A stretch of 64,000 bases of DNA, taken from NCBI GenBank assembly GCA_910586895.1, contig CAJUIW010000002.1, positions 132,860 through 196,859 of the forward strand. The letters are read 5' to 3'. Positions 18,115 through 26,135 of this stretch are shown piece by piece. Position numbers and translations under genes: made by a program. The stretch's first letter is position 1. Each line of letters opens with the position of its first letter. The stretch is from an uncultured Muribaculaceae bacterium. Lineage in GTDB: Bacteria > Bacteroidota > Bacteroidia > Bacteroidales > Muribaculaceae. The notes below the pieces were generated by a model. The model had not been told where the DNA came from. It worked only from the letters and a program-made list of their open reading frames with translations, and made no database searches.

Positions 18115-19713
18115 TTAGAGCTTGGGACCGGCAGCTACGAGAGCCTTACCGGCGGGGTTGTTTTCGAACTTCTTGAAGTTGTTGATGAACATTTCAGCGA
18201 GCTTGGTAGCCTTGGCAGTCCATTCTTCAGGATTAGCATAGGTGTCGCGGGGATCAAGAATCTTGGGATCTACGCCGGGAAGTTCGGTGGGAACTGTGAA
18301 GTCGAAGATGGGAAGAGTCTTGGTGGGAGCGGTGAGGATAGCGCCGTCAAGGATAGCGTCGATGATACCACGGGTGTCCTTGATAGAGATACGCTTGCCT
18401 GTTCCGTTCCAGCCGGTGTTCACGAGATAAGCCTTGGCACCGCTCTTTTCCATTTTCTTAACGAGCTCTTCAGCATACTTTGTGGGGTGGAGTGAAAGGA
18501 ATGCAGCACCGAAGCAAGCTGAGAAGGTAGGAGTGGGTTCTGTGATGCCACGTTCTGTACCGGCGAGCTTTGATGTGAATCCGCTCAGGAAGTAGTACTT
18601 TGTCTGCTCGGGTGAGAGGATAGATACGGGGGGCAGAACTCCGAATGCGTCAGCTGACAGGAATATTACATTCTTGGCGGCAGGACCGCGGCTGGGCTTA
18701 ACGATGTTCTTGATGTGGTCGATAGGATATGACACACGGGTGTTCTCGGTCACGCTCTTGTCGGTGAAGTCGATCTTGCCGTCCTTGTCAACAGTAACGT
18801 TTTCAAGAAGAGCGTCGCGTGTGATAGCGTTGTAGATGTCGGGTTCGCTGTCCTTGTCGAGGTTGATAACCTTTGCATAGCAGCCACCTTCGAAGTTGAA
18901 CACGCCGTTGTCGTCCCAACCATGTTCGTCGTCGCCGATAAGCAGACGCTTCGGGTCGGTTGAAAGGGTAGTCTTACCTGTACCTGAGAGGCCGAAGAAG
19001 ATAGCGGTGTTGGCGCCTTCCTTGTCAGTGTTGGCTGAGCAGTGCATTGAAGCCATGCCCTTGAGGGGGAGGTAGTAGTTCATGATTGAGAACATACCCT
19101 TCTTCATCTCACCACCGTACCAGGTGTTGATGATAAGCTGCATGCGTTCGGTAAGGTTGAAGGCAACGCAGGTTTCTGAGTTGATGCCGAGTTCCTTCCA
19201 GTTTTCAACCTTAGCTTTGGAAGCGTTCAGAACCACGAAGTCGGGCTTGAAGTTCTTGAGTTCCTCTTCGGTGGGGCGGATGAACATGTTGGTCACGAAG
19301 TGAGCCTGCCATGCTACTTCCATGATGAAGCGTACTGAGAGGCGGGTGTCGGGGTTGGTGCCGCAGAATGCGTCAACTACATAAAGGGTCTTGTCGCAGA
19401 GTTCCTTGTCGGCGATAGCCTTGAGGGCGTCCCAAGTCTTGGTAGTGATGGGCTTGTTGTCATTCTTGTATTCGTCAGATGTCCACCAGATAGTGTCCTT
19501 TGAGGTGTCATCCATCACGAAGAATTTATCTTTAGGCGAACGGCCGGTGTAGATGCCGGTCATTACGTTTACGGCGCCGAGTTCTGTTTCCTGGCCCTTT
19601 TCGTAGCCGGTGAGCTCGGGGTTGGTTTCGTCAATGAAAAGCTGGTCCCAGCTGGGATTGTGGATCACCTTCGAACCGGTGATGCCGTACTGAGATAAAT
19701 CAATAGTGCTCAT
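18115..19713 (-). CDS. pckA: Phosphoenolpyruvate carboxykinase (ATP)
   Basis: This 532-residue enzyme interconverts oxaloacetate and phosphoenolpyruvate with ATP/ADP. In gut Bacteroidales it usually runs in the CO2-fixing direction on the way to succinate. The P-loop GLSGTGKT lies at residues 241-248. The metal-binding GDDEHGW and RGPAAKNVIFLSADAFGVL segments follow. The length is normal. It is monocistronic with a strong terminator and a minus-strand TACCTTTG promoter box about 85 bases upstream. Confidence 0.97.
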   Translation of the reverse strand: MSTIDLSQYGITGSKVIHNPSWDQLFIDETNPELTGYEKGQETELGAVNVMTGIYTGRSPKDKFFVMDDTSKDTIWWTSDEYKNDNKPITTKTWDALKAIADKELCDKTLYVVDAFCGTNPDTRLSVRFIMEVAWQAHFVTNMFIRPTEEELKNFKPDFVVLNASKAKVENWKELGINSETCVAFNLTERMQLIINTWYGGEMKKGMFSIMNYYLPLKGMASMHCSANTDKEGANTAIFFGLSGTGKTTLSTDPKRLLIGDDEHGWDDNGVFNFEGGCYAKVINLDKDSEPDIYNAITRDALLENVTVDKDGKIDFTDKSVTENTRVSYPIDHIKNIVKPSRGPAAKNVIFLSADAFGVLPPVSILSPEQTKYYFLSGFTSKLAGTERGITEPTPTFSACFGAAFLSLHPTKYAEELVKKMEKSGAKAYLVNTGWNGTGKRISIKDTRGIIDAILDGAILTAPTKTLPIFDFTVPTELPGVDPKILDPRDTYANPEEWTAKATKLAEMFINNFKKFENNPAGKALVAAGPKL

Positions 19714-19797
19714 TGTATTATAGAACTTGAAATAAAATGGTTAATATTCTCTGTTATAATCTGCTCGGGGCATTGCTGCCTTTTACAGGTTTGACTG

Positions 19798-19805
19798 CAA
19801 AGGTA
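19798..19805 (-). promoter_or_regulatory. -7 box TACCTTTG of pckA
   Basis: The reverse complement reads TACCTTTGC (TAnnTTTG) upstream of pckA. No clear -33 element is seen. Confidence 0.5.
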
Positions 19806-20026
19806 GAAGTTTTTTTGTGTTCGGCCACTATAAAATATGGAAATTTTTCCGTTATTCGTTAATTTTAACGAATTGCCCTGATATGGCCCTCCGGACAGCG
19901 CTGTCGTAACAACATCCGGCGGCGTCAAAAGTGCGATGGATTAACGAAAATTCACCACATTCAGTTACAAATGAATGACAAAATAGTAAAATACCTAAAA
20001 AGAGTGAAAAACAAAGCGATGAAGCG

Positions 20027-20056
20027 TTGCAAAATGAAATCTATTTATTATCTTTG
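20027..20056 (+). promoter_or_regulatory. Full Bacteroidota promoter upstream of small HTH gene
   Basis: TTG (20027-20029), 19 bases, TATCTTTG (20049-20056) is a full consensus promoter. It points to a ~360-base leader before the HTH gene at 20422. Confidence 0.65.
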
Positions 20057-20062
20057 TGCAGG

Positions 20063-20421
20063 ATGATTAGCCAAAAGGGATTCTGTGATTGACAACATCG
20101 CTTAACGCAAAGCCATTCCTACCAAATACACCACAATAGTCGTCGAGAAAGAGATCTCATCATGACGGCTGTGAAATATATATTGGACGCAGTTTACGCT
20201 GCATTGACTATTCCCATTGTCTGAAATCTACCGCCAACACGAACTTGACTGTCCCGGGGAATAAGTGAGTGAGCACCGTTTACACCATATTGCAGAATAT
20301 TGGGGGCACGGGCCGGCATAACTTATTCAGAGGACAAAGGCACTTGGCGGTGCCTCAGGCAGGAATGAGTAGTGACGGAATCCGCGTCCCCATTCTGTTA
20401 TCTTTAATACCTTACAAATCT
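20063..20421 (+). other. Long untranslated leader or unexplained noncoding stretch
   Basis: This stretch has no convincing gene. It lies between a consensus promoter and the small HTH gene, so it is probably a long 5' leader. It contains a 20-codon ATG frame at 20162-20224 and scattered short inverted repeats, but no recognisable RNA family. The adjoining 19806-20026 holds the pckA upstream region and nothing else recognised. Confidence 0.35.
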
Positions 20422-20634
20422 ATGAGCCAAATTTTTATTGGAAAGTGCATCGAGGATGAACTCCGCCGGCAGGAGCGTTCAGTGGTCTGGCTCGCGCGTA
20501 AACTGGACTGTAACCGGACCAATGTCTATAAGATATTCCATCGGTCAAGTATTGATGCAGAGCTGCTTCTGAAAATAAGCAACGTCCTTAAAGTAAATTT
20601 CTTCCAATACTATATCGACCGGTTCGAATTCTAA
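20422..20634 (+). CDS. Small XRE-like helix-turn-helix protein (paralogue A)
   Basis: This 70-residue protein has one domain resembling the lambda-repressor/XRE helix-turn-helix: ELRRQERSVVWLARKLDCN (residues ~13-31), a recognition-like helix RTNVYKIFHR, then LLLKISNVLKVNFFQYY. It is probably a small DNA-binding regulator. A paralogue with more than half of the aligned residues identical lies at 31491-31787. The start at 20422 is chosen because the homology with that paralogue begins there (FIGKxIEDELRRQER); the longer in-frame extension upstream has no counterpart in it. Target genes are unknown. Confidence 0.7.
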   Translation: MSQIFIGKCIEDELRRQERSVVWLARKLDCNRTNVYKIFHRSSIDAELLLKISNVLKVNFFQYYIDRFEF

Positions 20635-20655
20635 CTTCGTAATAGCGGAATTTGT

Positions 20656-20663
20656 TATATTTG
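20656..20663 (+). promoter_or_regulatory. -7 box TATATTTG of the cobalamin adenosyltransferase gene
   Basis: TATATTTG lies 37 bases before the ATG at 20701, in the short gap after the HTH gene. Confidence 0.5.
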
Positions 20664-20700
20664 CATCCGGGAAAGGCACCAGCCTTTCCGGCGCATTATT

Positions 20701-21273
20701 ATGAAACATAGCATACTCTACACACGTACCGGCGACAGCGGCCTGACCTCACTCGTCAGCGGCAACCGCGTGCGCAAGAACCATCCACGGATAGAAGCAT
20801 ACGGCACCCTTGATGAACTTAATTCCCACATAGGACTCCTGGCAGCACAGGAGCTTCCCGACAGTCATGAAGTGATACCCATGTTGCGATATCTGCAGAA
20901 CCGCCTGTTTGACATAGGAGCCTATCTGGCCACAGATCCGGACGAGATGCCTCAGGGACGCACCATGTCGGTAGGAATCAGCACCGCCGACGTGGCGCGG
21001 GTGGAACAGATGACAGATATTATCGATGGATCCCTCCCTCCGCTGCGCAGATTTGTACTCCCCGGGGGCACCCGCCCATCGGCCATAGCACAGATAGCAC
21101 GCACGGTATGCCGCAGGGCAGAGCGGCGCATACTGACACTGGCCGAGGAGGCTGACATCGACCCTCTGGTGATGCAGTTTATCAACCGCATGAGCGACTT
21201 CCTCTTCGCACTCGGCCGATTCTGCAACGTAAAAGCAGGGCGAGAGGAGATTTTTTGGGAGAAAAATTGTTAG
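20701..21273 (+). CDS. Cob(I)alamin adenosyltransferase, PduO type
   Basis: This 190-residue protein belongs to the PduO-type (trimeric helical bundle) ATP:cob(I)alamin adenosyltransferases, which make adenosylcobalamin. The N-terminal ATP-binding segment YTRTGDSGLTSLVSGNRV (residues ~6-23), the EAYGTLDELNSHIGLL helix (~32-47) and the C-terminal INRMSDFLFALGRF motif are all present. The length is normal. No other cobalamin gene is in the window. Its product would serve enzymes such as methylmalonyl-CoA mutase in propionate formation (family knowledge). Confidence 0.92.
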   Translation: MKHSILYTRTGDSGLTSLVSGNRVRKNHPRIEAYGTLDELNSHIGLLAAQELPDSHEVIPMLRYLQNRLFDIGAYLATDPDEMPQGRTMSVGISTADVARVEQMTDIIDGSLPPLRRFVLPGGTRPSAIAQIARTVCRRAERRILTLAEEADIDPLVMQFINRMSDFLFALGRFCNVKAGREEIFWEKNC

Positions 21274-21300
21274 CTATGTAGGTAGTTATATAAAAATGAC

Positions 21301-21308
21301 TACTTTTG
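21301..21308 (+). promoter_or_regulatory. -7 box TACTTTTG
   Basis: TACTTTTG lies 39 bases before the ATG of the DUF2795 gene. Confidence 0.5.
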
Positions 21309-21347
21309 CGGACTCAATTCAATAAAATCTATAAAAACACTGACAAT

Positions 21348-21569
21348 ATGTACTGGACACTTGAATTAGCATCTAAATTGGAGGATGCACCCTGGCCTGC
21401 TACAAAGGATGAGCTCATAGACTACGCCATGCGCTCAGGTGCTCCCCTCGAAGTGATAGAAAACCTTCAGGAAATGGAGGACGAAGGTGACACCTACGAA
21501 TGCATCGAAGACATATGGCCCGACTACCCCTCCAAAGAGGACTTCTTCTTCAACGAAGAAGAGTATTAA
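21348..21569 (+). CDS. DUF2795-type small acidic protein
   Basis: This 73-residue acidic protein begins MYWTLELASKLEDAPWPATK, followed by helix ELIDYAMRSGAPLEVIENLQ and an acidic tail PSKEDFFFNEEEY. This matches a small, highly conserved Bacteroidales family annotated as DUF2795. Its function is unknown. The ATG at 21348 is used because the conserved N-terminus starts there and the promoter box is just upstream. It has its own terminator and no operon partner, suggesting constitutive, abundant expression (inference). Confidence 0.8.
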   Translation: MYWTLELASKLEDAPWPATKDELIDYAMRSGAPLEVIENLQEMEDEGDTYECIEDIWPDYPSKEDFFFNEEEY

Positions 21570-21606
21570 GCCGACCATAAACGCTTAACGTAAATAATAT
21601 CAAAGG

Positions 21607-21641
21607 GCTGGGCATCGCATCGCGCGACCGCTCAGCTTTTT
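21607..21641 (+). terminator. Intrinsic terminator
   Basis: GCTGGGC (21607-21613) pairs with GCTCAGC (21630-21636) with one G-T pair and is followed by five T. Confidence 0.7.
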
Positions 21642-21738
21642 GCATTTCAGATGGGACGTGCGGTTGAGTAGGGTGTATGCATAGCGTGGCGAAGCCAAGT
21701 GTCGGTGCGGTTAATCGCTGAGATTGCGGATAATTGCT

Positions 21739-21746
21739 TAAATTTG
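21739..21746 (+). promoter_or_regulatory. -7 box TAAATTTG of yaaA
   Basis: TAAATTTG matches TAnnTTTG, 27 bases before the yaaA ATG. Confidence 0.45.
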
Positions 21747-21773
21747 TGGTTGAGATATCTATGATTTTATAAT

Positions 21774-22547
21774 ATGCTTGTATTGATAGCTGAATCGAAA
21801 ACTATGGCGCTGTGCGCAAGTCAGGTGCCGACGCAGACGTTGGAGTGCCATAGACCTGTGCTTGAGTCATCGGCATGCGATATTATGCATCGCATGGAGT
21901 CGATGAATGTTGATGAAATCGCTGCAAAGGTAAAGATAAGTGTCCCCATGGCCCGCAAATTGCAGCAGATGATATACGATTTTCCTTATAAGGAGTCGGG
22001 CGGCGTGGCTATTGAAGCATTTACAGGAGTTGTGTTCAGGGCTTTTGAGTATTCATCGCTGAGCGCGGATGAAAAGGAGCGGGCCAATGGATGCGTCGGG
22101 ATAGTATCGTCGCTCTACGGATGGCTACGTCCGGACGATATAATAAAGCCGTACAGATTTGACTTCACGAATCAATTGGCGCCTGACGGGGGCTCGTTAG
22201 CTGCATTCTGGACTCAGAAGGTGACGGATTGCGTGATATCATGGATTGAGAATCAGAGGGACTATGATGTGCTGAATCTGCTTCCCGGCGATGCAGCCCG
22301 GTGCATTGACTGGAAGAGGGTTGAGGAAAAGGCCACGGTGTGGAAAGCTGATTTTCAGGAGATACAGGCCGGAGGCTCAATAAAAACACCTAATTCAAAC
22401 CGTTTGAAAACTTTGCGCGGAAAGCTTTTGCGGCAGATAATCACGGATTCCATTACCAGTCCGCAACAGCTTATGGCGGTAGAGACGGAGTGTTATGTGG
22501 GCGAAAAGTCATCCCTGCCGGGACAATTGCTCTTCATCACTGCGTGA
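21774..22547 (+). CDS. yaaA: YaaA family peroxide-stress protein (UPF0246)
   Basis: This 257-residue protein matches the YaaA/DUF328 family. Members bind DNA and help limit oxidative damage by lowering free iron during peroxide stress in E. coli. Family segments are MLVLIAESKTM at the start, AFTGVVFRAFEYSSLS (~82), VSSLYGWLRPDDIIKPYRF (~110) and LLPGDAARCIDWKRV (~185). The length is typical. It is monocistronic, at the edge of the accessory region, with no partner gene that refines its role. Confidence 0.88.
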   Translation: MLVLIAESKTMALCASQVPTQTLECHRPVLESSACDIMHRMESMNVDEIAAKVKISVPMARKLQQMIYDFPYKESGGVAIEAFTGVVFRAFEYSSLSADEKERANGCVGIVSSLYGWLRPDDIIKPYRFDFTNQLAPDGGSLAAFWTQKVTDCVISWIENQRDYDVLNLLPGDAARCIDWKRVEEKATVWKADFQEIQAGGSIKTPNSNRLKTLRGKLLRQIITDSITSPQQLMAVETECYVGEKSSLPGQLLFITA

Positions 22548-22597
22548 TGACTGATCATTGTGGGTGAATTATATGTACTGCAATAAATGAAATATAA

Positions 22598-22631
22598 CTG
22601 ACTGAAATTTCGCAAGCTACACTTCAGTCAG
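22598..22631. repeat. 9-bp inverted repeat CTGACTGAA/TTCAGTCAG
   Basis: A perfect 9-bp stem with a 16-base loop lies 50 bases after yaaA. An A-rich rather than T-rich tract follows on the plus strand. It may act as the 3' end of yaaA mRNA or as a protein-binding palindrome. Confidence 0.5.
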
Positions 22632-22651
22632 GCAAAAAAGGGAATAAAGAT

Positions 22652-22709
22652 AAAAAAGGCAAGATAATAGTCTTGTATTTGAGTAATATTTGGAAGATTT
22701 TCTCTTGCC
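22652..22709 (-). terminator. Possible terminator of the minus-strand unknown gene
   Basis: GGCAAGA (22658-22664) pairs with TCTTGCC (22703-22709) across a long loop, with six A at 22652-22657 giving a U-run on the minus strand. The long loop lowers confidence. Confidence 0.35.
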
Positions 22710-22775
22710 TGCCATGGGCAATTGCCTTTTTGACCTTTTACGTGTACTGAGGGGTGTCGGAAGTTGGACTTGGTT

Positions 22776-23390
22776 TTATTTGTTGCAAACTGCGAAGCGT
22801 ACGTCTACAAATGGTCTGAGGCTCATTTCAAGAGATACTTTTGCGACCTTATGGCCGAAAAGATAGCTGATTTGCTCGATGATACTCTTGCGCAGAGCGG
22901 CGTCATTGCCGTAAATGGCTACGGAGCCGAGTCTGTCAGGCCATACGGGATGGGGATAGAATCCGTATTTCTCGATTGGCGTAACCTTATAGGGCTTGGC
23001 AAGGAGTCGGCGGTCGGCGCCATTGCGCAAATTCTCGCGGTATGTTTGTTCTTCCTCCCTCTGTCGGCTGAGGTCATCGGAGTTGAATACTGATATAAGC
23101 CATCTTGCGGATAGCCCTTCGCCGATTTGATCGATGGCGATGAAGTGTTTCTTCTCGGCTGCGTTGGCGCGGAGGAGGTTGAGTATAGCCTTTACTTCTC
23201 TTTCGAAATCGTTGGCTGATTGGCGTCCGGCGTGTGAGCCGGATGTTGCCGGCTTCGGTTTAGTTGTATTGGTGGTGTGGGGTTTGGTCGCGAGGGTTTG
23301 GCGCACAGCTTGAAGGGCTATCGCTTTCTGTGCTTGTGCTTCAAGGGCTTTCAGGGAGAGTGTGGTGTTGAGTCTGAGATTTTTTTTCAT
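22776..23390 (-). CDS. Unknown protein with basic N-terminus and Thr/Pro linker
   Basis: I do not recognise this 204-residue protein. Residues ~1-35 are basic and Ala/Gln-rich (KALEAQAQKAIALQAVRQ). Residues ~36-55 are a Thr/Pro/Lys linker, and ~58-200 look like one folded alpha/beta domain (NDFEREVKAILNLLRAN, then KYGFYPHPVWPDRLGSVA). No signal peptide or membrane helix is seen. The opposite strand also has an open frame here (22764-23093), but the minus frame is longer and gives a more protein-like composition. It lies between yaaA and a toxin-antitoxin pair, so it is probably accessory cargo. Confidence 0.5.
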   Translation of the reverse strand: MKKNLRLNTTLSLKALEAQAQKAIALQAVRQTLATKPHTTNTTKPKPATSGSHAGRQSANDFEREVKAILNLLRANAAEKKHFIAIDQIGEGLSARWLISVFNSDDLSRQREEEQTYRENLRNGADRRLLAKPYKVTPIEKYGFYPHPVWPDRLGSVAIYGNDAALRKSIIEQISYLFGHKVAKVSLEMSLRPFVDVRFAVCNK

Positions 23391-23869
23391 TTTATTTGAA
23401 AGTTTAGAGAAAAAATAACTGACTGCTATGCGGTCTTGGACTAAGAGACCGGCGCAATCAGCGAAACTTGATATGTTTTACGGAGGCCTTCCTCCGAGAG
23501 TCCATCCATGAATTTCAATATTCTCGATTTCTGAAGCTGTTGCGTAAGGGCGCAATAATGGCTGTCAGATAATCGATAATTGAATCTGCGATGGGCAAAA
23601 TCAAGTGATAAAAGTTATTCTAAACTTTCAAATATGTCAGAATCTGACTTCGGATTCATGCTGCAAAGTAAGCAAAAAAAATCTTAATCGCTAAATTAAT
23701 TTGACTGGTTTTTGAAGGTATGGATATCTCTGATTGATTTTGCCTTAACCGCCTGTTATTAGTCAGCCTAAAAGAGTGACATTCAGTATGGTTCGGTTAG
23801 AACCTTTTTGCGTTAGGACTTGTATATGATTATAAAATGAACTTATTTTGTAATCAAAATGATATCATT
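23391..23869. other. Noncoding gap upstream of the toxin-antitoxin pair
   Basis: No gene is seen. It contains a perfect hairpin CGGAGG-CCTT-CCTCCG (23482-23497) and, just before the antitoxin, GGTTC-GGTTA-GAACC followed by TTTTT (23790-23809), a weak terminator or attenuator-like hairpin. It is AT-rich between 23600 and 23760. Confidence 0.4.
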
Positions 23870-24121
23870 ATGGATACACCACTTGAAAAGAAAGCCCACG
23901 TGTTCCGTTTGCCGACTTATCTCCTTGACAAACTGAAGGAACTTGCAGCCAAGGACCGCCGTAGCCTTAACAACTATGTAGAAGGACTGCTGCTGGATGC
24001 GGTCTATCATGAGCCTAATGAAATCACTCGTCAGGCAATGGAAGATGCCAAAGCAGGCAGGACAGAAGGCCCTATTGACACGTCGAGTGTAGATGCTATG
24101 CTTAAGTCCATCGGAGTATGA
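23870..24121 (+). CDS. Ribbon-helix-helix-like antitoxin
   Basis: This 83-residue protein has an N-terminal ribbon-helix-helix-like segment (HVFRLPTYLLDKLKELA then DRRSLNNYVEGLLLDAV, residues ~8-45) that would bind its own operator. The acidic C-terminal tail would wrap the toxin. Its last codons overlap the downstream YafQ-like toxin gene as ATGA, the usual antitoxin-first order of type II modules. The ATG at 23870 is preferred to one 11 codons upstream because the family-like sequence begins at MDTPLEKKAH. It is expected to be labile and autoregulatory. Confidence 0.75.
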   Translation: MDTPLEKKAHVFRLPTYLLDKLKELAAKDRRSLNNYVEGLLLDAVYHEPNEITRQAMEDAKAGRTEGPIDTSSVDAMLKSIGV

Positions 24122-24390
24122 AGGAACTCCGATTCACCAAGCAATTCAAGAAGGACTTAAAGCGATTCCTGAACCAACCTAAGAAATTGGAGGCGCTGAA
24201 TGATGTTCTCGATATGCTGAGGCGTGAAATCGAACTGCCTGCACAGTATAAGGCTCATAAATTGATTGGCGACTATGCCGGATGTATGGAGTGCCATATT
24301 GAGGGTGATTTTCTCCTTGTGTGGTATGATGAAGAAAATGATGTGATTGTTGTCTATCGCCTCGGTTCACATTCAGAATTGTTTAAATAG
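24118..24390 (+). CDS. YafQ/RelE-family mRNA interferase toxin
   Basis: This 90-residue basic protein begins KELRFTKQFKKDLKRF, typical of YafQ. The expected catalytic residues of YafQ-type ribosome-dependent RNases are in place: the His of AHKLIGDY, the His and Asp in ECHIEGDF, and the C-terminal His in RLGSHSELF. It should cleave mRNA on the ribosome when not bound by the antitoxin encoded just upstream (4-base overlap). All key residues look intact, so the module is probably functional. Confidence 0.85.
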   Translation: MKELRFTKQFKKDLKRFLNQPKKLEALNDVLDMLRREIELPAQYKAHKLIGDYAGCMECHIEGDFLLVWYDEENDVIVVYRLGSHSELFK

Positions 24391-24677
24391 CTGATTGCTG
24401 CAGTGTCGTAATGAGTTTTAACTGGGTGATATAGCGGCTGCTGACGGTCCCGGAGAGCAATATCCAATTGGGGACGCAATCTTGGGCTACAATCACTTAA
24501 CCTGTCTTAATCGTCCCTTAATATAAACATACTGGTCACAAATTGCGACCGGTTAAATGCATTGAGGCATTAAACGATCAATCCATGCGTCTTCGCTAAT
24601 ATGATAAATCAGCTCAGGAATGTCGAACAATATATGCCGGGGCATGTTGGAATAGATAGAGATTTTATTTTAACAAC

Positions 24678-25310
24678 ATGTTTAATTCAATTCTAAAAGG
24701 TGCCTTTTCGGCACTATCAATAATTTTTGGCATTATGGGTATGACAGCTAAAACTTCGTATATATTCCTCGCTCCGGGAGTGGAGGAGGTTGAGGCCACG
24801 GCTACGGTAGACGCTCTCCGCAGAGCTTCTATGGATGTGGTGACTGTGGCAGTAGGTAATAATCTTCAGGTAAAGGGCGCCACAGGGCAGATTCTCGTTG
24901 CCGATTCTCTTATCTCGCAGGTAAATACTGCTGATGCTGACTGGCTTATCATCCCAGGAGGAGATCCTGGCGCACAGAATTTAGCGGCCAACAGCGATGT
25001 CAGGAATAAGATAATGGAGCACGTCAGCAATGAAGGCCGTATCGCCTCAATATGCGCCGGTCCGGCTGTGGTGCTTGCGCCGCTTGGAGTGCTCAAGGGA
25101 AAGAAAGCTACCTGCTATCCTGGCCTCGGAGATTCTATCAATGAAAATGGAGGTGAGTATGTAAAGCAGACTGTTGTGGTTGAGCCCGGGCTTATCACAT
25201 CGGAAGGCCCCGGAACAACCCTACCTTTTGCCATAGAGATTATTCGCGCCACAAAGGGGCCCGATGTGGCCGATTCAGTTGCCGAAGGAATGCTTGTCAG
25301 CGGCAACTGA
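24678..25310 (+). CDS. DJ-1/PfpI family protein
   Basis: This 210-residue protein has the flavodoxin-like DJ-1 fold. The conserved glutamate lies in PGVEEVEA, and the nucleophile-elbow cysteine is in ASICAGP. Relatives act as glyoxalases, deglycase-like or redox-stress proteins; the exact activity cannot be told. An extra ~21-residue hydrophobic N-terminus precedes the usual start. The ATG at 24741 would give the standard family length and may be the true start; the long form would carry a signal-like segment. It stands alone, 287 bases after the toxin gene. Confidence 0.8.
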   Translation: MFNSILKGAFSALSIIFGIMGMTAKTSYIFLAPGVEEVEATATVDALRRASMDVVTVAVGNNLQVKGATGQILVADSLISQVNTADADWLIIPGGDPGAQNLAANSDVRNKIMEHVSNEGRIASICAGPAVVLAPLGVLKGKKATCYPGLGDSINENGGEYVKQTVVVEPGLITSEGPGTTLPFAIEIIRATKGPDVADSVAEGMLVSGN

Positions 25311-25521
25311 TGCTGCCGGATTATCGCTGTAATGATTAACAAGCTTTGCGATTGGCAATACTAAATAGGCTGTTGTCTTTTTAGATGCGTTAAAGCCCAA
25401 CCATGCTTGTCTAATCGCAATATGATGAATATCAGTAAATGACTCCTTTAACAACGGAATGGGATGTCGTTAGGAGATCAGCCGGCACCGTTGGCCGGAA
25501 TAGATGAAAATACATGGACGG

Positions 25522-25556
25522 TTGGCAGGCCTATGCGGGCTTGCCAATCGTTTTTT
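25522..25556 (+). terminator. Strong hairpin with T-run, no gene upstream
   Basis: TTGGCAGGCC (25522-25531) pairs with GGCTTGCCAA (25538-25547, one G-T pair) around a 6-base loop, then TCG and six T. It could end the DJ-1 transcript, which stops 211 bases earlier, or an unannotated small RNA. Confidence 0.65.
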
Positions 25557-25702
25557 AATATCGTAAACCGGAAGCGATTGTGTGAAGAGATTCCCAAAAA
25601 AAAGTATTGAAAGGCCCTCTCTCGTGTAGACCGGAATTATATTATAGTGTTGGACGAAATTAGAATTTTTATCGGCACAATCGTTTTTTACAACTTGGTC
25701 CG

Positions 25703-25732
25703 TTGCGTTTTTGAATTTTATTACTAATTTTG
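25703..25732 (+). promoter_or_regulatory. Full Bacteroidota promoter upstream of the nuclease operon
   Basis: TTG (25703-25705), 19 bases, TAATTTTG (25725-25732). The predicted start near 25739 gives a ~290-base leader before the 36-codon ORF. Confidence 0.6.
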
Positions 25733-25738
25733 AGGTCG

Positions 25739-26024
25739 CAGACCGCATCGCAGAGGCCCGGTCACGGGCTATGCGGGTGGGACTGCAGTTTTATAGGCTT
25801 GCCGCTTGGCAAGCCAAAATATAATAGAAAGCGTTTACTCGACGCTCTTTCTTGACAGTCAGAAACTTCGCAACTTTCTTATCTCAGTCAAGAATGCAGC
25901 AAACAGTAGATGGCTTAGTGGATATGTATATTCCGCCCGGCGTGGTACGTGAGTGTCATGTGTGGGCGTATAGCATATTCTACGTGAGGCCTCTGCAAGT
26001 TTGCTCGTTCAACTGAGATGGGCA
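25739..26024 (+). ncRNA. Structured leader or small RNA candidate
   Basis: No protein gene fits. Three clear hairpins occur: GCCCG-GTCA-CGGGC (25756-25769), GGCTTGCC-GCTT-GGCAAGCC (25796-25815), and a nested element in which CGCCC (25934-25938) pairs with GGGCG (25964-25968) around ACGTGA-GTG-TCATGT (25947-25961). The motif AGGCCTCTG occurs twice (around 25987 and 26030), and CAGACCTCAC near 26070 can pair with the first copy. I cannot assign it to a known RNA family. Confidence 0.35.
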
Positions 26025-26135
26025 ATGCGAAGGCCTCTGACTGTGGAACGGGCAACAGTACAGACCTCACGTTTTCTGTATATCAACCAATCAGAAGCCA
26101 AAGAGAGGGTCCGGCGGCGCTATAGTCAGGCATGA
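26025..26135 (+). CDS. 36-residue basic ORF translationally coupled to the nuclease gene
   Basis: The frame ATGCGAAGG...GCATGA encodes 36 residues: a start MRRPLTVERATVQ, a middle FLYINQSEAKERV and a basic end RRRYSQA. Its stop overlaps the nuclease ATG as ATGA, the usual sign of translational coupling. It lies at the end of a structured leader behind a consensus promoter. It may be a leader peptide controlling the nuclease, a very small protein, or an accident of a conserved RNA. I cannot name a function. Confidence 0.35.
   Translation: MRRPLTVERATVQTSRFLYINQSEAKERVRRRYSQA

Noticed and set aside
22764..23093. Plus-strand frame of 109 codons opposite the unknown gene at 22776
   Set aside because: It is shorter than and antisense to the more protein-like minus-strand frame, and no promoter box precedes it.
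22594..23425. Direct repeats ATAACTGACTG flanking the unknown minus-strand gene
   Set aside because: Eleven bases at this distance can occur by chance, and there is no transposase or other sign of insertion.
25470..25748. A 92-codon minus-strand frame
   Set aside because: It crosses a strong hairpin terminator and a plus-strand promoter, has no family resemblance and no promoter of its own.
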